This document shows positions 1 through 8,770 of a DNA stretch of 56,082 nt, in pieces. Every line of letters begins with the position of its first letter. The stretch's first letter is position 1. The notes beneath the pieces are model-generated. The model worked only from the letters and a program-made list of their open reading frames with translations. It had not been told where the DNA came from and searched no databases. The translations under genes were made by a program, and so were the position numbers. Origin of the DNA: Phormidium sp. FACHB-1136 (GTDB lineage: Bacteria; Cyanobacteriota; Cyanobacteriia; Phormidesmidales; Phormidesmidaceae); NCBI RefSeq assembly GCF_014697375.1, contig NZ_JACJRS010000032.1, positions 1 to 56,082 on the forward strand. Direction: 5' to 3'.

Positions 1-19
1 TTCATTTTAATCACGACTG

Positions 20-66
20 ACACAGTGCGATAGAAAGGTTATTTCTGTCTCACTGTGTTCTTTTTT
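20..66 (+). terminator. Probable intrinsic terminator of a gene left of the window
   Basis: An imperfect inverted repeat has about 17-bp arms (20-36 and 42-58, two mismatches) and a 5-nt loop, and is followed by a T-rich run at 59-66. This is the layout of a rho-independent terminator. The gene it would serve lies outside the window, so direction is inferred from the T run. The stem could instead be part of a decayed mobile element, because a MITE arm lies just downstream. Confidence 0.5.
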
Positions 67-90
67 GAGACGGCAATTCCCTGGATACTC

Positions 91-107
91 AATTAATCGA
101 GGTGCCC
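91..107 (-). repeat. Arm of the GGGCACCTCGA MITE/IS family
   Basis: Seventeen bases match, in reverse complement, the left end of the complete 99-bp MITE at 55548. The opposite arm is not clear: a degenerate candidate (TTTTTTGAG...) starts at 61, but 4 of 15 positions differ. The arm lies inside the longest possible reading frame of the next gene, which argues that the gene starts further downstream. Confidence 0.6.
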
Positions 108-205
108 TATACATAGAAAGCCCTATAATAATGCTAATACACTCTATTCCTTTGCAGACATCATCTTTTACCATGAGAAGCGAAAATCAAGAAAGATATA
201 TAAAA

Positions 206-862
206 ATGGAATGTGGACACTGTAAAAATGATGTCTCCATGAAAGTTGTTGTTGATGAGCTTCCAGTTCCTCTTGAATCAACACATCATGGCGATGGCTA
301 CTATTCTAGCTTAAAAGCATATTATGATTTACTACTATGCCCAGCGTGTAAGGAAGTAACTTTACGCAAACATCTCTGGGATGATCATCTAGAGCCAGAG
401 GTAGAGTATAAGATTTTATATCCTCAGTTCATAGGGGCAACACATAATTTAGATTCCAATGAGTTATATCACTTTCCTGAGAAAGTCAGAAAGGCATATA
501 AAGCGGCATTGACAGTGAAAAGTATTGATGCGAATGCCTATGGGGTTTTACTAGGAAGAACTCTTGAATCTGTATGTATTGATCAGGAAACAGTCGTCAA
601 GGGAAATCTATATAATTCTCTTCAAGAAATGTCGAAAAAAGGCAAGATTCCTGATAAGTTATTCAGTATTGCTCGTCGCCTCAAAGATTTCAGGAATGTT
701 GGTGCGCACGCTTTCATGGGTGAGTTAACAGAGGAAGAAATTCCTATTCTAGAGAAACTTTGCCAAATGATTCTTAGCTACCTTTATGAACTTCCTATGC
801 TTGATAGAAATTCTGAACAAGTCCTTGATAGTTTAAAGAAAAAGAACGCTGAGTCGAGATAA
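206..862 (+). CDS. DUF4145 domain protein with N-terminal zinc-ribbon-like motif
   Basis: The protein has about 218 residues. It begins with two Cys-x-x-Cys pairs (CGHC near residue 3 and CPAC near residue 46), typical of a small zinc ribbon, followed by a helical C-terminal DUF4145 domain. That domain includes a VRKAYKAAL helix and the motif RNVGAH, which fits the Rx4H signature of the HEPN superfamily to which DUF4145 belongs. The start at 206 is preceded by a purine-rich GAAAG at suitable distance; 173 is an alternative ATG. A start at 65 would read through a MITE arm and is unlikely. The gene is much more AT-rich than the core chromosome, suggesting transfer. DUF4145 proteins often accompany restriction or defence genes, but no partner is visible here. 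Its molecular role is unknown. Confidence 0.75.
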   Translation: MECGHCKNDVSMKVVVDELPVPLESTHHGDGYYSSLKAYYDLLLCPACKEVTLRKHLWDDHLEPEVEYKILYPQFIGATHNLDSNELYHFPEKVRKAYKAALTVKSIDANAYGVLLGRTLESVCIDQETVVKGNLYNSLQEMSKKGKIPDKLFSIARRLKDFRNVGAHAFMGELTEEEIPILEKLCQMILSYLYELPMLDRNSEQVLDSLKKKNAESR

Positions 863-908
863 AAATCAAGACAGCCTTGCAGCAACTTGTTCTAATCATC
901 AAACAAAA

Positions 909-1007
909 GGGCATCTCGATTAATTTCCTTATTGCGAATCTGAAGAGCCTAAAACTACTGAAATCTCGTGCATATTTTCAACAAGATTTGTATTTTTCGA
1001 GGTACTC
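909..1007. mobile_element. Degenerate 99-bp MITE copy
   Basis: The segment starts GGGCATCTCGATTAATT and ends TTTTTCGAGGTACTC. It has exactly the same length (99 bp) and the same end sequences, with a few substitutions, as the complete MITE at 55548-55646. The interior is only loosely similar. No target duplication is recognisable, consistent with an old insertion. It sits between two convergent genes. A further terminal-repeat-like string (GCACCTCAAAAA) lies at about 1055. Confidence 0.65.
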
Positions 1008-1087
1008 TTTAAGAGAAAGGCTATATAGAAAAGATGCTTTTTTTGGGCACTAGCGCACCTCAAAAACTAATCTATCCTAAGAACTTT

Positions 1088-2359
1088 CTATTGGCCACCT
1101 TCTCTTTCACTAGCTGCCCTGCCACCGCAAGATCTTCCAAGACTATCGGTTTGCCAAGGATAATTACAGGGATCTAAGGAATTAAAGATGCTCCCACCTC
1201 CTGTATAATAGGGTTGAGATCGATTACGCCCCATTTCTCCATACATCTCAAGTATTAATCGAGATGTTTCCGCACGACTCTGAGCCATAGCTTGTGCAAT
1301 AGCAAAATCATAATTCTGAAGATCGGCTTCGATCTGCGATGAAGGATTTACAGACTGCGACGAAGGATTTACAGCGGGAGAAGAAAAATTAGGATTAGGA
1401 TTATTGAGATAAACACCATTGCCAGGTGTATATCCTCCTACAACTCTCCCGTCAGTAGTTACTATCTTCAGCGATGCCTGACTAGTATCCTCAGGCGTAC
1501 GAGCTTCTGCCCAGATGCTCCAGATCTCTGTCGCTACTCGATTCTGTACTTCCCTGGTTTGGTAGTCCCACGCTGTTGTTACTTCAAGCACTAAAGACTT
1601 AAATTCTGAATCATCATTTGAATCAACTCTAACATCAGAGAAAAACATGGCGTCAGGATCAGATGATCTTAGTCCCTCTTTGAGCTTGCCTGCCATTGCG
1701 TATGATTGTTCTAATTCCCATGCATGTATGTCTGCCAAGAAATTGTTGAAATATTCTATCCACCCTACGGCATCATCATAATAACTACTGTTTTCTGGTA
1801 TTTTCTCAAGCTCTATCATAGCCTCATCTATGGCTTCCGCAGTCATTGGAAGATTTCCAGAATTAAGATATTCGAGCCCAATCTTCATTTTCTCTTCTGA
1901 ATTAATCCAATGCTCCTTACCTGGATCTGAAAAGAAACCTGAATTCCAAAAAAATAGAGAGAATCCCAGCCACAGGAACAAGGTGAGACAGGCTAAAGCG
2001 GAAAGGCCAATAAAAGTGAGAATTTTTACGTCGTGACTTCTCTTTTTTTCAGAAGGTAAGGTTTGAATATTGCCAGAATCCAACTCAAGGCTAAGTGACC
2101 AGGTTGTATCTCCTCCTAATGTCTCTGATTCAACAATTAGTTTTTTGAATCCTTTCGGTTGAATTTTGCCAATACCTTTGAAAATATAGTCAGCCATCAA
2201 CTGATCGATTTTTATCTCCGATCTAACTCTCACCCTAAGGACAGAACCTGCGTGAGTAACACGAGCTACCATTTTCTTGCTTTTTAAGGATGAATTTATT
2301 AAAGATTCAATAGCCTTAACATCACCATTTTTAGCTGAGCTTAGAAGAGAATTTTCCAT
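1088..2359 (-). CDS. Cyanobacterial hypothetical membrane-anchored protein
   Basis: The 423-residue protein starts with a roughly 90-residue soluble domain (AKNGDVKAIESLIN...). It resembles an N-terminal module seen in other cyanobacterial proteins that begin with AKQGxxxAIAALxN. One strong transmembrane helix follows near residues 115-140 (ILTFIGLSALACLTLFLWLG), then an extracytoplasmic or lumenal region. That region is helical, then beta-rich, and ends in a low-complexity Asn/Pro/Ser stretch with a repeated NPSSQS motif. The start at 2359 is chosen because the N-terminal module begins there; the frame remains open to 2482. The gene converges with the DUF4145 gene and is AT-rich. No enzymatic motif is visible and I do not recognise a function. 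Confidence 0.6.
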   Translation of the reverse strand: MENSLLSSAKNGDVKAIESLINSSLKSKKMVARVTHAGSVLRVRVRSEIKIDQLMADYIFKGIGKIQPKGFKKLIVESETLGGDTTWSLSLELDSGNIQTLPSEKKRSHDVKILTFIGLSALACLTLFLWLGFSLFFWNSGFFSDPGKEHWINSEEKMKIGLEYLNSGNLPMTAEAIDEAMIELEKIPENSSYYDDAVGWIEYFNNFLADIHAWELEQSYAMAGKLKEGLRSSDPDAMFFSDVRVDSNDDSEFKSLVLEVTTAWDYQTREVQNRVATEIWSIWAEARTPEDTSQASLKIVTTDGRVVGGYTPGNGVYLNNPNPNFSSPAVNPSSQSVNPSSQIEADLQNYDFAIAQAMAQSRAETSRLILEMYGEMGRNRSQPYYTGGGSIFNSLDPCNYPWQTDSLGRSCGGRAASEREGGQ

Positions 2360-2913
2360 GACTATTAACCTAAACAGGGCAAAAATTAGGATGCGATCCA
2401 GACGCAGTTTGCTTGTGCTATACCAATCTAATATGAAAGTAAGTGAAAGAAAATCATACCAAAACGTTATGAAGCTGGACAAACCCTAAAGAGCTGAAAC
2501 CCTTGATTCACAGGCCTTCCATGCCCTGGTTTATGCTCATCCTCATGTCTGATTGGTATTAGACTAGAGCCTTTTGCTCACAAATCTTGCAGGCGATAGA
2601 CTATGGTGCTCCTTCTAAAGTATTGATATAAGCTTTTTATTTCGTCTCAATCTCCGAAACTACCACGCAGCAAGACACTCAGATGTCCGCAATCCACTTT
2701 TGTCAGTCAACCAGACCCTTATCATCTGAATCTAGATCTAGCATTCCCAGGCTGATCTGAAAGTATCTATCGGTAAGGTAAAGAATCATGAAGGAGTCGC
2801 TATGCAAGCTATGTGGTGAGGAGTGCTAGACAGAAGCTATATAGCCATGATCCATCACCCTGCCCCTGAGGCATCCTAGAATCATTAGCGCTGGCAATTT
2901 GTGTTCCTGCCCT
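2360..2913. other. Gene-free stretch upstream of recG
   Basis: Apart from the 5' extension of the minus-strand gene, no coding frame with convincing composition occurs here, and no tRNA or IS end was recognised. Composition shifts from AT-rich on the left to the GC-rich core at about 2.9 kb, so this stretch probably contains the border of the left accessory segment. It should also hold the divergent promoters, but no clear -35/-10 pair stood out. Confidence 0.5.
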
Positions 2914-5481
2914 ATGGTGTCCGATCTGCAACCGACTTCACCCGACTGGGGGCGCTTACAACGGGCGCTCTCGGTGGAGGCTGAGAGCGGCTTTAACGAC
3001 CTGGTGGGCAAACATCAGACCTTCAGCGAGTTTTTGCGAGACAGTTTGCAACAGCCGCCGGGAGTGTTGCCGCCGGATCAGCAGCGGTCTTGGCAGGATT
3101 TGGCCCAAAAGTATAGCGACTACGGGGACTTGGGCTTTGCCCAGCGGCAGCATTTGGTGGCGGAAACGCGGCGGTTTTTGTATGGCACCCAGCGGTTGCT
3201 AGAGCAGTTCAGTAAGACCAAAGCTCAGCGGGGCCAAACGGTCGGGGAATCGGGGGCATCGACGACTAGCGGAGCCTCTGGCCGTGGGGGATCATCCCCA
3301 GACTCAACGACCACGAGCCAAACGCCGAAGCGTAGCCCCAAGACGGCCCAGGTGGCGGCGAGTCCCAGCAGTTCTGGCTTTGGGTTAGATCAGCCCCTCA
3401 CCTACCTGAAGGGCATCGGCCCCAAGAACAGTGAGCGGCTGGCCAGGCTGGGCCTGTTCACCGTGCAGGATGTGCTCTATTACTATCCCCGCGACCACAT
3501 CAACTATGCCCAGCAGGTGAAAATTCGCGACCTGGTACCGGGGGAGACCGTGACCCTTGTGGGAACGGTGCGGCGGGTGAATTGTTTTACCAGTCCGCGC
3601 AATAAGAATCTGACCATTTTTGAGCTGCAACTGTCGGACGGCAGCGGCAACCTAAAGCTGAATCGGTTTTACCCCGGCAACCGCTACGCCACGCCCAGTT
3701 GGCAGCAGCAGCAAAAGCGCCAGTATCCCCAGGGGGCGGTGGTGGCGGCTTCGGGGCTGGTGAAGGAAGGCAAGTATGGCATGACGCTGGAGGATCCGCA
3801 CCTAGAGGTGTTGGACAGCCTCAGCGACCGCATCGAATCCCTCACCATTGGGCGGCTGGTGCCCGTCTATGCGCTGACGGAGGGGGTGACGGCGGATCTG
3901 GTGCGAAAGGTGGTGGTGGCCTCGTTGCCAGCGGTGCCATTGCTAAAAGACCCCCTGCCCGTGGATGTGCGGCAGCGGCAGGGCTTGGTGGCGTTGGATA
4001 AGGCCATCGCCCAGATCCACTTCCCCGACGACGAGGAAAACCTCACCCAGGCCCGCCGCCGTTTGGTGTTTGACGAGTTTTTCTATCTGCAACTGGGCCT
4101 TTTGCGTCGTCGGCAACAGCAGCGCCAGCAGCAAACCGCCATCACCCTGGCCCCCACCGGGGAGTTGATTGATCGGTTCTACGGCATCCTGCCCTTTAAG
4201 TTAACCGACGCTCAGCAGCGGGTGGTGAACGACATTTTGGCCGATTTACAGCAGCCCATCCCCATGAATCGCCTGGTGCAGGGGGATGTGGGTTCCGGCA
4301 AAACCGTGGTGGCGGTGGTGGCGATGTTGGCGGCGATTCAGGCGGGCTACCAGGCGGCGTTGATGGCCCCCACGGAAGTCCTCGCCGAGCAGCACTATCG
4401 CAAACTGGTGGAGTGGTTCAACCAACTGCACCTAACCGTGGAACTGCTGACCGGATCGACCCGTGCCGCCAAACGCCGCAAACTCCTGGGCGAACTGGCC
4501 ACCGGGGAACTGAAAGTCCTAGTTGGCACCCATGCCCTGATCGAAGACCCGGTACAGTTCTGTAGCCTGGGCCTGGTCAGCATCGACGAACAGCACCGCT
4601 TTGGCGTGCAACAACGGGCGCGACTGATGCAAAAAGGGGCCAATCCCCACGTGCTCACCCTCACCGCCACCCCCATCCCCCGCACCCTGTCGCTGACCCT
4701 ACACGGCGACTTGGACGTCAGCCAGATCGACGAACTGCCCCCCGGACGCAAGGCCATCCAAACTACCCTGCTCACCAACAAAGACCGCACCCACGCCTAC
4801 GACCTGATGCGGCGGGAAATTGCTCAGGGTCGCCAGGTCTATGTGGTGCTGCCCCTGGTGGAAGAATCCGAAAAGCTCGACCTCAAATCTGCCGTGGACG
4901 AACACCAGCGCCTTGCGGAGGAGATTTTCCCAGAGTTCACCGTCGGCCTGCTCCACGGCAAAATGTCCTCCGCCGAAAAGGACGCGGCCATCACCGCCTT
5001 CCGCAATCGGGAGACCCATATCCTCGTTTCCACTACCGTCGTGGAAGTGGGCGTCGATGTGCCCAACGCCTCGGTGATGCTGATTGAACACGCCGAACGC
5101 TTTGGCCTGTCGCAACTGCACCAGCTCCGGGGGCGGGTGGGCCGTGGGGCGGCGCAATCCTTCTGTTTACTACTCAGCAGCAGCAAAAGCGAAAATGCCC
5201 TGCAACGGCTGCGGGTACTAGAACAGTCCCAGGACGGCTTCTTTATTGCTGAAATGGATCTGCGCTTTCGGGGGCCGGGGGAAGTGCTGGGTACAAGGCA
5301 ATCCGGCTTACCTGACCTGGCCTTGGCGAGTTTGATCGAAGACCAGGACGTACTGATGCTGGCCCGTGAAGCGGCGGAAGCTTTATTGAATGAAGACTCT
5401 ACCTTGGCCCGTTATCCTCGGTTGGCCCAGGAACTCCAGCGTCGCTACGACAAATTTATGGGCGGGGCAATTATGACTTAA
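2914..5481 (+). CDS. recG: ATP-dependent DNA helicase RecG
   Basis: RecG is a superfamily 2 helicase that remodels stalled forks and Holliday junctions. The 855-residue protein has a cyanobacterial-type N-terminal extension of about 150 residues (DWGRLQRALSVEAESGF...), then a Ser/Thr/Gly-rich linker. The wedge/OB domain follows (LTYLKGIGPKNSERL, then VTLVGTVRRV). The helicase core has Walker A GDVGSGKT (about residue 457), the DEQHRFGV box, TATPIPRTL and the C-terminal TRG region (LRGRVGRG). The ATG at 2914 is preferred over a TTG 15 bases upstream. The gene converges with the rarA-like gene. All catalytic motifs are intact. Confidence 0.96.
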   Translation: MVSDLQPTSPDWGRLQRALSVEAESGFNDLVGKHQTFSEFLRDSLQQPPGVLPPDQQRSWQDLAQKYSDYGDLGFAQRQHLVAETRRFLYGTQRLLEQFSKTKAQRGQTVGESGASTTSGASGRGGSSPDSTTTSQTPKRSPKTAQVAASPSSSGFGLDQPLTYLKGIGPKNSERLARLGLFTVQDVLYYYPRDHINYAQQVKIRDLVPGETVTLVGTVRRVNCFTSPRNKNLTIFELQLSDGSGNLKLNRFYPGNRYATPSWQQQQKRQYPQGAVVAASGLVKEGKYGMTLEDPHLEVLDSLSDRIESLTIGRLVPVYALTEGVTADLVRKVVVASLPAVPLLKDPLPVDVRQRQGLVALDKAIAQIHFPDDEENLTQARRRLVFDEFFYLQLGLLRRRQQQRQQQTAITLAPTGELIDRFYGILPFKLTDAQQRVVNDILADLQQPIPMNRLVQGDVGSGKTVVAVVAMLAAIQAGYQAALMAPTEVLAEQHYRKLVEWFNQLHLTVELLTGSTRAAKRRKLLGELATGELKVLVGTHALIEDPVQFCSLGLVSIDEQHRFGVQQRARLMQKGANPHVLTLTATPIPRTLSLTLHGDLDVSQIDELPPGRKAIQTTLLTNKDRTHAYDLMRREIAQGRQVYVVLPLVEESEKLDLKSAVDEHQRLAEEIFPEFTVGLLHGKMSSAEKDAAITAFRNRETHILVSTTVVEVGVDVPNASVMLIEHAERFGLSQLHQLRGRVGRGAAQSFCLLLSSSKSENALQRLRVLEQSQDGFFIAEMDLRFRGPGEVLGTRQSGLPDLALASLIEDQDVLMLAREAAEALLNEDSTLARYPRLAQELQRRYDKFMGGAIMT

Positions 5482-5527
5482 ACCCAACGCTGAGACTCAA
5501 TTCGGCTTGCTTGCCCCCGGCTCACAC

Positions 5528-5554
5528 GGGCGAGGAGACCGCGTCCCTACGGTT
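5528..5554. repeat. Short intergenic repeat, GGGCGAGGAGACC type
   Basis: This GC-rich string lies between the convergent recG and rarA-like genes and resembles intergenic strings at about 39899-39914 and 40365-40390. The shared pattern is GGGGCGAGG, a few A or G bases, then C/T-rich, then CCCTACGGTT. It can fold weakly on itself. The function is unknown; a small interspersed repeat is likely. Confidence 0.4.
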
Positions 5555-5697
5555 TGCTGGGCTGGGAATCGGGGTTTTCCAAAAGGCAGAACGTAGGGTG
5601 AATTCGCGGCTCCAACCATGTCTGGCAACGTCCTGATCGATTTGATGATCCGCAATGCACCCCTGGGAAATCGGGGGTAGCCAAGCAGGATTTGGTA

Positions 5698-7917
5698 TTA
5701 CTCCCGCAGGCTGGCTTGGAGGTAGGTGAGCGAGGACTGCCAGTGGATGGTTTGGCCTGTAAGCTGGCGTTGGCAGAGGGTTTGGATAGTGGCTAAATCT
5801 TTTTCTGACAAGTAGGGGGCAAGTTGGTCGCGATAGCTAGGGGGCTGATGGCTGACCGTAAACCAGCGCTGCAACAGGGCTTCGGACAGGTAGATTCTAG
5901 TGTGGAGTCGGTCGGTAGACGACTGTGCCGTAAATCCGACTTGATGCAGTAGAGTTTCTAGGGTGTTGGCTTGCCAGTTAAAGCGGGGATCGTCGCTGGA
6001 TTGCAAGGCTTTTTCCTCGGCTTGCTGCCAGCGTTTGACCAAGGCTTTGCTGAGGGTACTCGTATCCACCAGGCTAGAAATGCGCTGGCTGTGGCGGGGG
6101 ATGGTTTCCACCAGCAGCACGACACCTCCAGGGGCTAGCCAGCGGCGCAGCACTTCCACAAAGCGCTCACGATTCACCGCTTGGCCAAAGGCGTTGCGGC
6201 CTACGATGCGCTCAAAGGCCAGATCAGGACTGTGGGCCGAGAGGTAGGCTGAGAGGGCTTCATAGTCGGCATGGACGAGGACGGGACGGTGAAGTTCAGG
6301 CAGGGTAGCACTTTGTTCGGTGAGAGCTTCGTAGTCTTGGGCATTGTGAACCCTGGCGTAGACCTGACCTTCGGGCACACGGCGTAGGGCTTCCCAGGTC
6401 AGCAATCCGGTACGGGCATGGAGATCCAACACCCGATGGTGACGCTGGGGTGGGGCGAGGTCAAACAGACGATCTCGCACCTGGCCGAGTTGGGCTCCGG
6501 CTTGGCTGAGGGTACGTTGTAGCCAGCGATCACGGGCCGGATCATCGGGGCTGTAGGTCAGCACGTCCGGCAACACACTGGAGCCATCCACCAAGGCCGC
6601 TAGTTGGGCCTCTCGTCGCTGGGCTACCTGGGTTTGCAGGGCCGCCTCGTAGCCCTGGCTGGAAGGTTCGTAGAACACCTGCCCCTGGAGGCCGTTCGGG
6701 AGATACTGCTGCGCCACCCAATGATCGCGGTAGGCATGGGGGTAAAGATAGCCCTGACCGTGGCCCAGGTCGGCTTTGTCGCGGTTGGCGTCCCGCAGGG
6801 GGTTGGGGACTGCCGCTTCGCGCTCCCGTTCCACCGTGGCCAGGGCGTCAAAAAAGCCCATGGTGCTGTTGGATTTGGGGGCCGTCGCCAAATACAGGGT
6901 CGCCTGGGCCAGGGGATAGCGCCCCTCCGGCATCCCGATGCGGTCGAAGGCGTCGGCGCAACTGGTCACCACCGCTACCGCCTGGGGGTCGGCCAAACCC
7001 ACATCTTCGCTGGCCAGAATAATCAGCCGCCGCAGAATAAACCGAGGATCTTCCCCGGCATAGACCATCCGCGCCAGCCAGTACAGAGCGGCATCGGGGT
7101 CGGAACCACGCACGCTTTTAATAAAGGCGCTGATGATATCGAAGTGGGCGTCCCCTTCTTTGTCATAGAGCACCGCCCGCCGCTGGATGGATTCTTCGGC
7201 CACGGTGAGGGGAATGGTGATGGTGCCGTCGTCGCCCGCCGGAGTGGTTTCCACCGCCAATTCCAGGGCATTCAGCAAGGCCCGCGCATCGCCATTGGCT
7301 ACGTTGACGAGGTGATCCAAAGCCTCCGGTTCCAGGTGAATGGGCCGATTGCCGTAGCCCCGATCTGGGTCGGTCAACGCTTGGTGGACGACCTGCCGCA
7401 ATTCCTCTGGCCCCAGGGATTGCAGTTGGAAGAGGCGGGAGCGGCTAACCAGGGCCTTGTTCACCTCAAAGTAGGGATTTTCCGTGGTGGCTCCAATCAA
7501 AATCACGGTGCCGTTTTCCACCCAGGGCAGCAGCGCATCCTGCTGAGCCTTGTTGAACCGATGCACCTCATCCACAAACAAAATCGTGCGGCGACCGTAG
7601 CGCCCCCGCAAGTCCTGGGCCTGGGCAATGGCTTCCCGCAGGTCTTTCACCCCGGCCAGCACCGCATTCACCGCAATAAAGTGAGCGCTGGTGGTGTTGG
7701 CGATGATCTGGGCCAGGGTGGTTTTGCCCGTCCCCGGTGGGCCAAAGAAAATCAACGACGACAACTGGTCGGCCTGAATCGCCCGCCGCAGCAACCGCCC
7801 CGGCCCCACCACCGCATCCTGACCAACGAACTCATCCAAGGTACGAGGCCGCATCCGTGCCGCCAGGGGAGCCTCCCGGTCAATCTGGGCTTGGCGGTTG
7901 TGGTCGAACAGATCCAT
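5698..7917 (-). CDS. rarA: RarA/MgsA-type AAA+ ATPase fused to a methyltransferase-like domain
   Basis: Residues 1 to about 430 are a replication-associated recombination protein A. They include Walker A GPPGTGKTT (about 59-67), Walker B region FVDEVHRFNKAQQDALL, sensor motif ATTENPYFEVN, and the C-terminal MgsA region (RGSDPDAALYWLARM, then YPHAYRDHW). RarA acts at stalled forks with clamp-loader-like architecture. The remaining 300 residues form an extra domain with a Rossmann/methyltransferase-like order: a degenerate glycine loop (VLDLHARTGLLTWEAL), FERIVGRNAFGQ, and RWLAPGGVVLLVE. Such RarA fusions are known from cyanobacteria; what the appended domain does is not established. The SAM-binding loop is atypical, so catalysis is doubtful. 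The next upstream region holds a restriction-gene relic. Confidence 0.92.
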   Translation of the reverse strand: MDLFDHNRQAQIDREAPLAARMRPRTLDEFVGQDAVVGPGRLLRRAIQADQLSSLIFFGPPGTGKTTLAQIIANTTSAHFIAVNAVLAGVKDLREAIAQAQDLRGRYGRRTILFVDEVHRFNKAQQDALLPWVENGTVILIGATTENPYFEVNKALVSRSRLFQLQSLGPEELRQVVHQALTDPDRGYGNRPIHLEPEALDHLVNVANGDARALLNALELAVETTPAGDDGTITIPLTVAEESIQRRAVLYDKEGDAHFDIISAFIKSVRGSDPDAALYWLARMVYAGEDPRFILRRLIILASEDVGLADPQAVAVVTSCADAFDRIGMPEGRYPLAQATLYLATAPKSNSTMGFFDALATVEREREAAVPNPLRDANRDKADLGHGQGYLYPHAYRDHWVAQQYLPNGLQGQVFYEPSSQGYEAALQTQVAQRREAQLAALVDGSSVLPDVLTYSPDDPARDRWLQRTLSQAGAQLGQVRDRLFDLAPPQRHHRVLDLHARTGLLTWEALRRVPEGQVYARVHNAQDYEALTEQSATLPELHRPVLVHADYEALSAYLSAHSPDLAFERIVGRNAFGQAVNRERFVEVLRRWLAPGGVVLLVETIPRHSQRISSLVDTSTLSKALVKRWQQAEEKALQSSDDPRFNWQANTLETLLHQVGFTAQSSTDRLHTRIYLSEALLQRWFTVSHQPPSYRDQLAPYLSEKDLATIQTLCQRQLTGQTIHWQSSLTYLQASLRE

Positions 7918-8065
7918 AGTTAAGCCAACCCTCGATACACATGTTCCGGTTTATATACTGCTGGAACACAGGCAAATACACCACCTTAGAAAGGCGTTCC
8001 ACCTCATCCTTCGAGTCGTCGTCTACGGGTAGCCTGGTGATGTTGTGTGGTGCGGTAGCAGGTTT

Positions 8066-8180
8066 GGGGTAGATCGGGGCAGCGGAGATAGATCGGCCCC
8101 TGAATCCAGGGTTTGCGCACGGCGAGGAAGTCGTTATGGTCGGGGTTGGCAAAGTCGATCACCCACAGCAGGGGTTCGCG
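8066..8180 (-). pseudogene. Relic of a type I restriction endonuclease R subunit (HsdR)
   Basis: On the minus strand, one frame reads VIDFANPDHNDFLAVRKPWI followed by QGPIYLRCPDL. It matches the conserved N-terminal region of HsdR, typically written as NDFLAVRQFWVQGxxYxRRPD. The frame has no start, loses similarity after PDL and stops about 40 codons later, so only a fragment of about 38 codons survives. No hsdM or hsdS is visible nearby. The identification rests on memory of the family motif, not on a search. Confidence 0.6.
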
Positions 8181-8770
8181 GAGTTGGCCAGCCGTCCTGA
8201 AAGATTTACCTGGGTCTTGGATACTCTAAGCTAAGTGACCTAGTACTCAGTCAAGAAATCAATGACGGGTAACGCTTGCGCCAAAATCTTCTAAATCAGT
8301 AGTTGTGGCCTTATCTTAGCCGTCAATAAATATATTAAATATATTGACTGAACACTATGGCAGATTTCACTGGGTTGAAGTACGTTGCGATGATCTCCCC
8401 TGCCCCCTTATCAAGGGAGGTAAAGAGTGAGCCTTAGACCGCTAGGTACTGGGGGGATCTAGAACCCAGCAACGGTGTATCTCACGCTATCGAGAACCGC
8501 TATAGCTTGTATTTAGCCTACCTGACTCTAGATCCTACATTCCGCAGGTTGACAAATCACTCACCAGAGGCATTGTAATAACGTTCAACGGGTGGCCCCA
8601 AAAGGTGAGTAATGAGACGACGTTCCTCATTGAGATTGCTAATCTGTGCTCATCGAGTATGCGTTTGTCCTGGCGGGGGGATGGGGGATAGGGAAAACTG
8701 CCATAATAAAAGTAGGGCCAGATTCAGATCGCCAAGGCTTATCCCTGTCGGTGCTGTTTTGGAGGAAACC
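8181..8770. other. Gene-poor stretch with an AT-rich near-palindrome
   Basis: No convincing gene occurs here. At 8322-8348 lies an AT-rich near-palindrome with outer arms GTCAATA and TATTGAC around two AAATATATT copies, which could be an operator or a degenerate element end. At about 8396-8425 a CT-rich string partly pairs with AAGGGAGG. The 3' part carries the leader of the next gene, with AT-rich CATAATAAAAG near 8702 as a possible -10 region. Confidence 0.4.

Noticed and set aside
6604-7923. Long plus-strand open frame of 439 codons
   Set aside because: It is antisense to the RarA fusion gene and has no family motifs; the GC-rich codon pattern keeps the opposite strand open.
7880-8152. 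A 90-codon minus-strand gene before rarA
   Set aside because: It overlaps the HsdR relic in a different frame, has no ribosome site and shows no family pattern, although its end DEVERLSKVVYLPVFQQYIN looks coding-like.
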